64,000 bases of DNA from Deltaproteobacteria bacterium (GTDB taxonomy: Bacteria; Desulfobacterota; Binatia; UBA1149; SPBQ01), in NCBI GenBank assembly GCA_029262375.1, contig JAJCZM010000020.1:27243-91242 (forward strand). The letters are read 5' to 3'. Positions 62,743 to 64,000 of the stretch are shown in pieces. Each line of letters begins with the position of its first letter. Within the stretch, counting starts at the first letter, position 1. Made by a program: the position numbers and the translations under genes. The notes beneath the pieces are model-generated. The model worked only from the letters and a program-made list of their open reading frames with translations, had not been told where the DNA came from and did no database searches.

Positions 62743-64000
62743 GTGAAACGCCTTATTAATTCCTTACTCGCAATCGTCTTTCTATTGGCAGCGCAGCAAT
62801 CGCTCGCGCAAGAAACCATAGACTTCGAAGGTCTCGCCGAAGGTGCGACCGTCGCTCAGGTCTTCAGCGACGGCGGCGCCGGTCCGATTCTCGTCAACGG
62901 GGTGAACCCGATGGAGAATCCAGCCGACAACGCGGCCATGATCTTCGACTCGTCTTGTCCGGGCGGTTGCTCTGGGCAGGACGACGATCTCGGTACGCCC
63001 AATGAAACTTTCGCGGGTCCCGGTATCGGCGAGGCGGGCGAGGCCGGGATGCTCACCCAAAACGATGTTGCGCAAAACAACATCCTGATTGTTAGCGAAG
63101 ACCTCGATCCTAACGATCCGGATGACGCTGACTTTCTTGGCGCGCGATACTCCTTCGATTTCTCCGCACTAGGAACTGTTACCGCCGAAAGCCTTGTGCT
63201 GCTCGACGTTGAGGCCGCTGAGGCGGTTGGCGCCGTGGTCGAACTGTTCGGTGCCGGCGGCGCATGGATGGAGACGATCGCTCTGCCGTCCACAGGCGAC
63301 AACGGCCGCGTGGTCGTTCCGCTGGGGCCGACCGAGGGTGTCGAGACCATGACCGTGGTCCTCAACGGATCCGGCGCCGTCGATGATGTGAAATTCTTCG
63401 TGGAAGGCTGTGGCAACGGCGACAAGGAGCCCGGCGAAGAATGTGACGGTGGTGACGATTCGATGTGCCCGAGCGAGTGCCGCAACGATTGCACCTGCCC
63501 GTTCTGTGGTGACGGCACCGTCGACTCAGGCGAAGACTGTGACGACGGGAACTCGGACGACACCGACAGCTGTCGCAACGATTGTACGATGCCGAACTGT
63601 GGTGACGGAACAGTGGACGCCGGCGAGTCCTGCGACGACGGTAATGATGACGACACGGATGGCTGCCGCAACAATTGTACGATTCCTGTGTGCGGTGACG
63701 GCATCGTCGACGCGGGCGAGTCCTGCGATGACGGTAACGACGACGACGCAGACGGCTGCCGCCGCGACTGCACCGTTCCGTTCTGCGGTGACGGCATCGT
63801 AGACGCAGGTGAAGACTGCGACGACGGCAACGACGACGACGGCGATGATTGCCGCAACGACTGCACCATGCCGAATTGTGGCGACGGCATCGTTGATGCC
63901 GGCGAAGACTGCGACGATGGCAACGACGACGATGCCGACGCGTGCCGCAACAACTGTACGGCCCCGGTCTGTGGTGACGGCATCGTTGATGCCGGCGAAG
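62743..64000 (+). CDS. Secreted DUF4215 cysteine-repeat protein, truncated at window edge
   Basis: The gene begins with GTG at 62743 (GTGAAACGCCTT, GGAG ribosome site) and is still open at the right edge, so at least 419 residues are visible. The signal peptide is [24 protein letters not shown] beta-sandwich domain of about 200 residues follows ([16 protein letters not shown] ... [15 protein letters not shown]), similar to PEP-CTERM/choice-of-anchor proteins. From base 63505 it consists of 31-residue CGDG(T/I)VD.GE.CDDGN repeats. These are Myxococcus-type cysteine repeats with a likely surface role and calcium binding through the Asp-rich loop. Confidence 0.9.
   Translation, partial: MKRLINSLLAIVFLLAAQQSLAQETIDFEGLAEGATVAQVFSDGGAGPILVNGVNPMENPADNAAMIFDSSCPGGCSGQDDDLGTPNETFAGPGIGEAGEAGMLTQNDVAQNNILIVSEDLDPNDPDDADFLGARYSFDFSALGTVTAESLVLLDVEAAEAVGAVVELFGAGGAWMETIALPSTGDNGRVVVPLGPTEGVETMTVVLNGSGAVDDVKFFVEGCGNGDKEPGEECDGGDDSMCPSECRNDCTCPFCGDGTVDSGEDCDDGNSDDTDSCRNDCTMPNCGDGTVDAGESCDDGNDDDTDGCRNNCTIPVCGDGIVDAGESCDDGNDDDADGCRRDCTVPFCGDGIVDAGEDCDDGNDDDGDDCRNDCTMPNCGDGIVDAGEDCDDGNDDDADACRNNCTAPVCGDGIVDAGE
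63505..64000 (+). repeat. 93-bp tandem repeats encoding 31-residue cysteine units
   Basis: Five full units begin at 63505, 63598, 63691, 63784 and 63877, and a sixth starts at 63970 and is cut by the edge. Each encodes C-G-D-G-x-V-D-x-G-E-x-C-D-D-G-N, an Asp-rich loop, then C-R-x-x-C-T. Differences are single substitutions, so the array probably grew by recent unit duplication. Confidence 0.93.

Noticed and set aside
63505..64000. Possible CRISPR array at the right edge
   Set aside because: Units are contiguous 93-base coding repeats in one open frame, not repeats with unique spacers.

Overview
The window is 64 kb of GC-rich bacterial chromosome, densely coded with about 50 protein genes on both strands and short gaps. 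I saw no rRNA, tRNA, CRISPR array, transposase, integrase or phage gene. Several secreted proteins carry poly-threonine/proline linkers, dockerin-like calcium loops, cysteine-rich DUF4215-type repeats and lone signal peptides. Together with acyl-CoA dehydrogenase, DUF2236, nitronate monooxygenase and P450 genes, this resembles Candidatus Binatia (Binatota/Desulfobacterota_B). A myxobacterium-like deltaproteobacterial lineage is the alternative. The placement is inferred from gene families, not from a marker gene.

Layout. 0-9.5 kb: end of a spermidine-synthase-like gene, a very large secreted penicillin-acylase-family protein, a cysteine-rich secreted protein, an orphan PAS histidine kinase, a glycine-rich RRM protein and two envelope proteins. 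9.6-12.2 kb: a compact modABC molybdate transport operon. 12.3-16.5 kb: a minus-strand group made of a B12-type radical SAM protein, a stand-alone acyl carrier protein and a CRTAC1-like lipoprotein cut in two by an in-frame TGA. 16.7-24.6 kb: a small conserved protein, a Kv-type channel with a zinc ribbon, a DUF6868 protein with an acyl-CoA dehydrogenase, a DUF2236 oxygenase, an APH/P-loop kinase fusion, an SDR and a lone receiver protein. 24.8-35.3 kb: a sulfatase-like protein, CbpM/CbpA chaperones, nitronate monooxygenase, a TerC protein, a phosphotransferase, an orphan RnfD/NQR2-like protein, RecQ and a DUF1456 protein.

35.4-47.8 kb: a cohesin/dockerin-like secreted protein, a GNAT enzyme, an XRE-nucleotidyltransferase pair that looks like a toxin-antitoxin module, a c-type cytochrome lipoprotein, an M23 peptidase, an MFS transporter, SMUG1-type uracil-DNA glycosylase, a nitroreductase, and an operon of SET methyltransferase, GNAT-nitrilase fusion and AmpG-like transporter. 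47.9-64 kb: mostly surface and signalling genes. These are a beta-helix-like secreted protein, P450, DUF2867, a GH39-like secreted enzyme, MscS, dockerin-like and vWA secreted proteins, an alpha/beta hydrolase-adenylate cyclase fusion, a photolyase, and a DUF4215-repeat protein that runs off the right edge.

How the genes fit together. Most transcription units are one to three genes. Clear coupling by 4-bp stop/start overlaps is seen in modABC, ACP-CRTAC1, CbpA-CbpM, XRE-nucleotidyltransferase and SET-GNAT/nitrilase. No single new system fills the window. The best leads are the XRE-nucleotidyltransferase pair, the radical SAM/ACP/split-CRTAC1 group, the SET/nitrilase/MFS operon, and the dispersed set of cohesin- and dockerin-like surface proteins.
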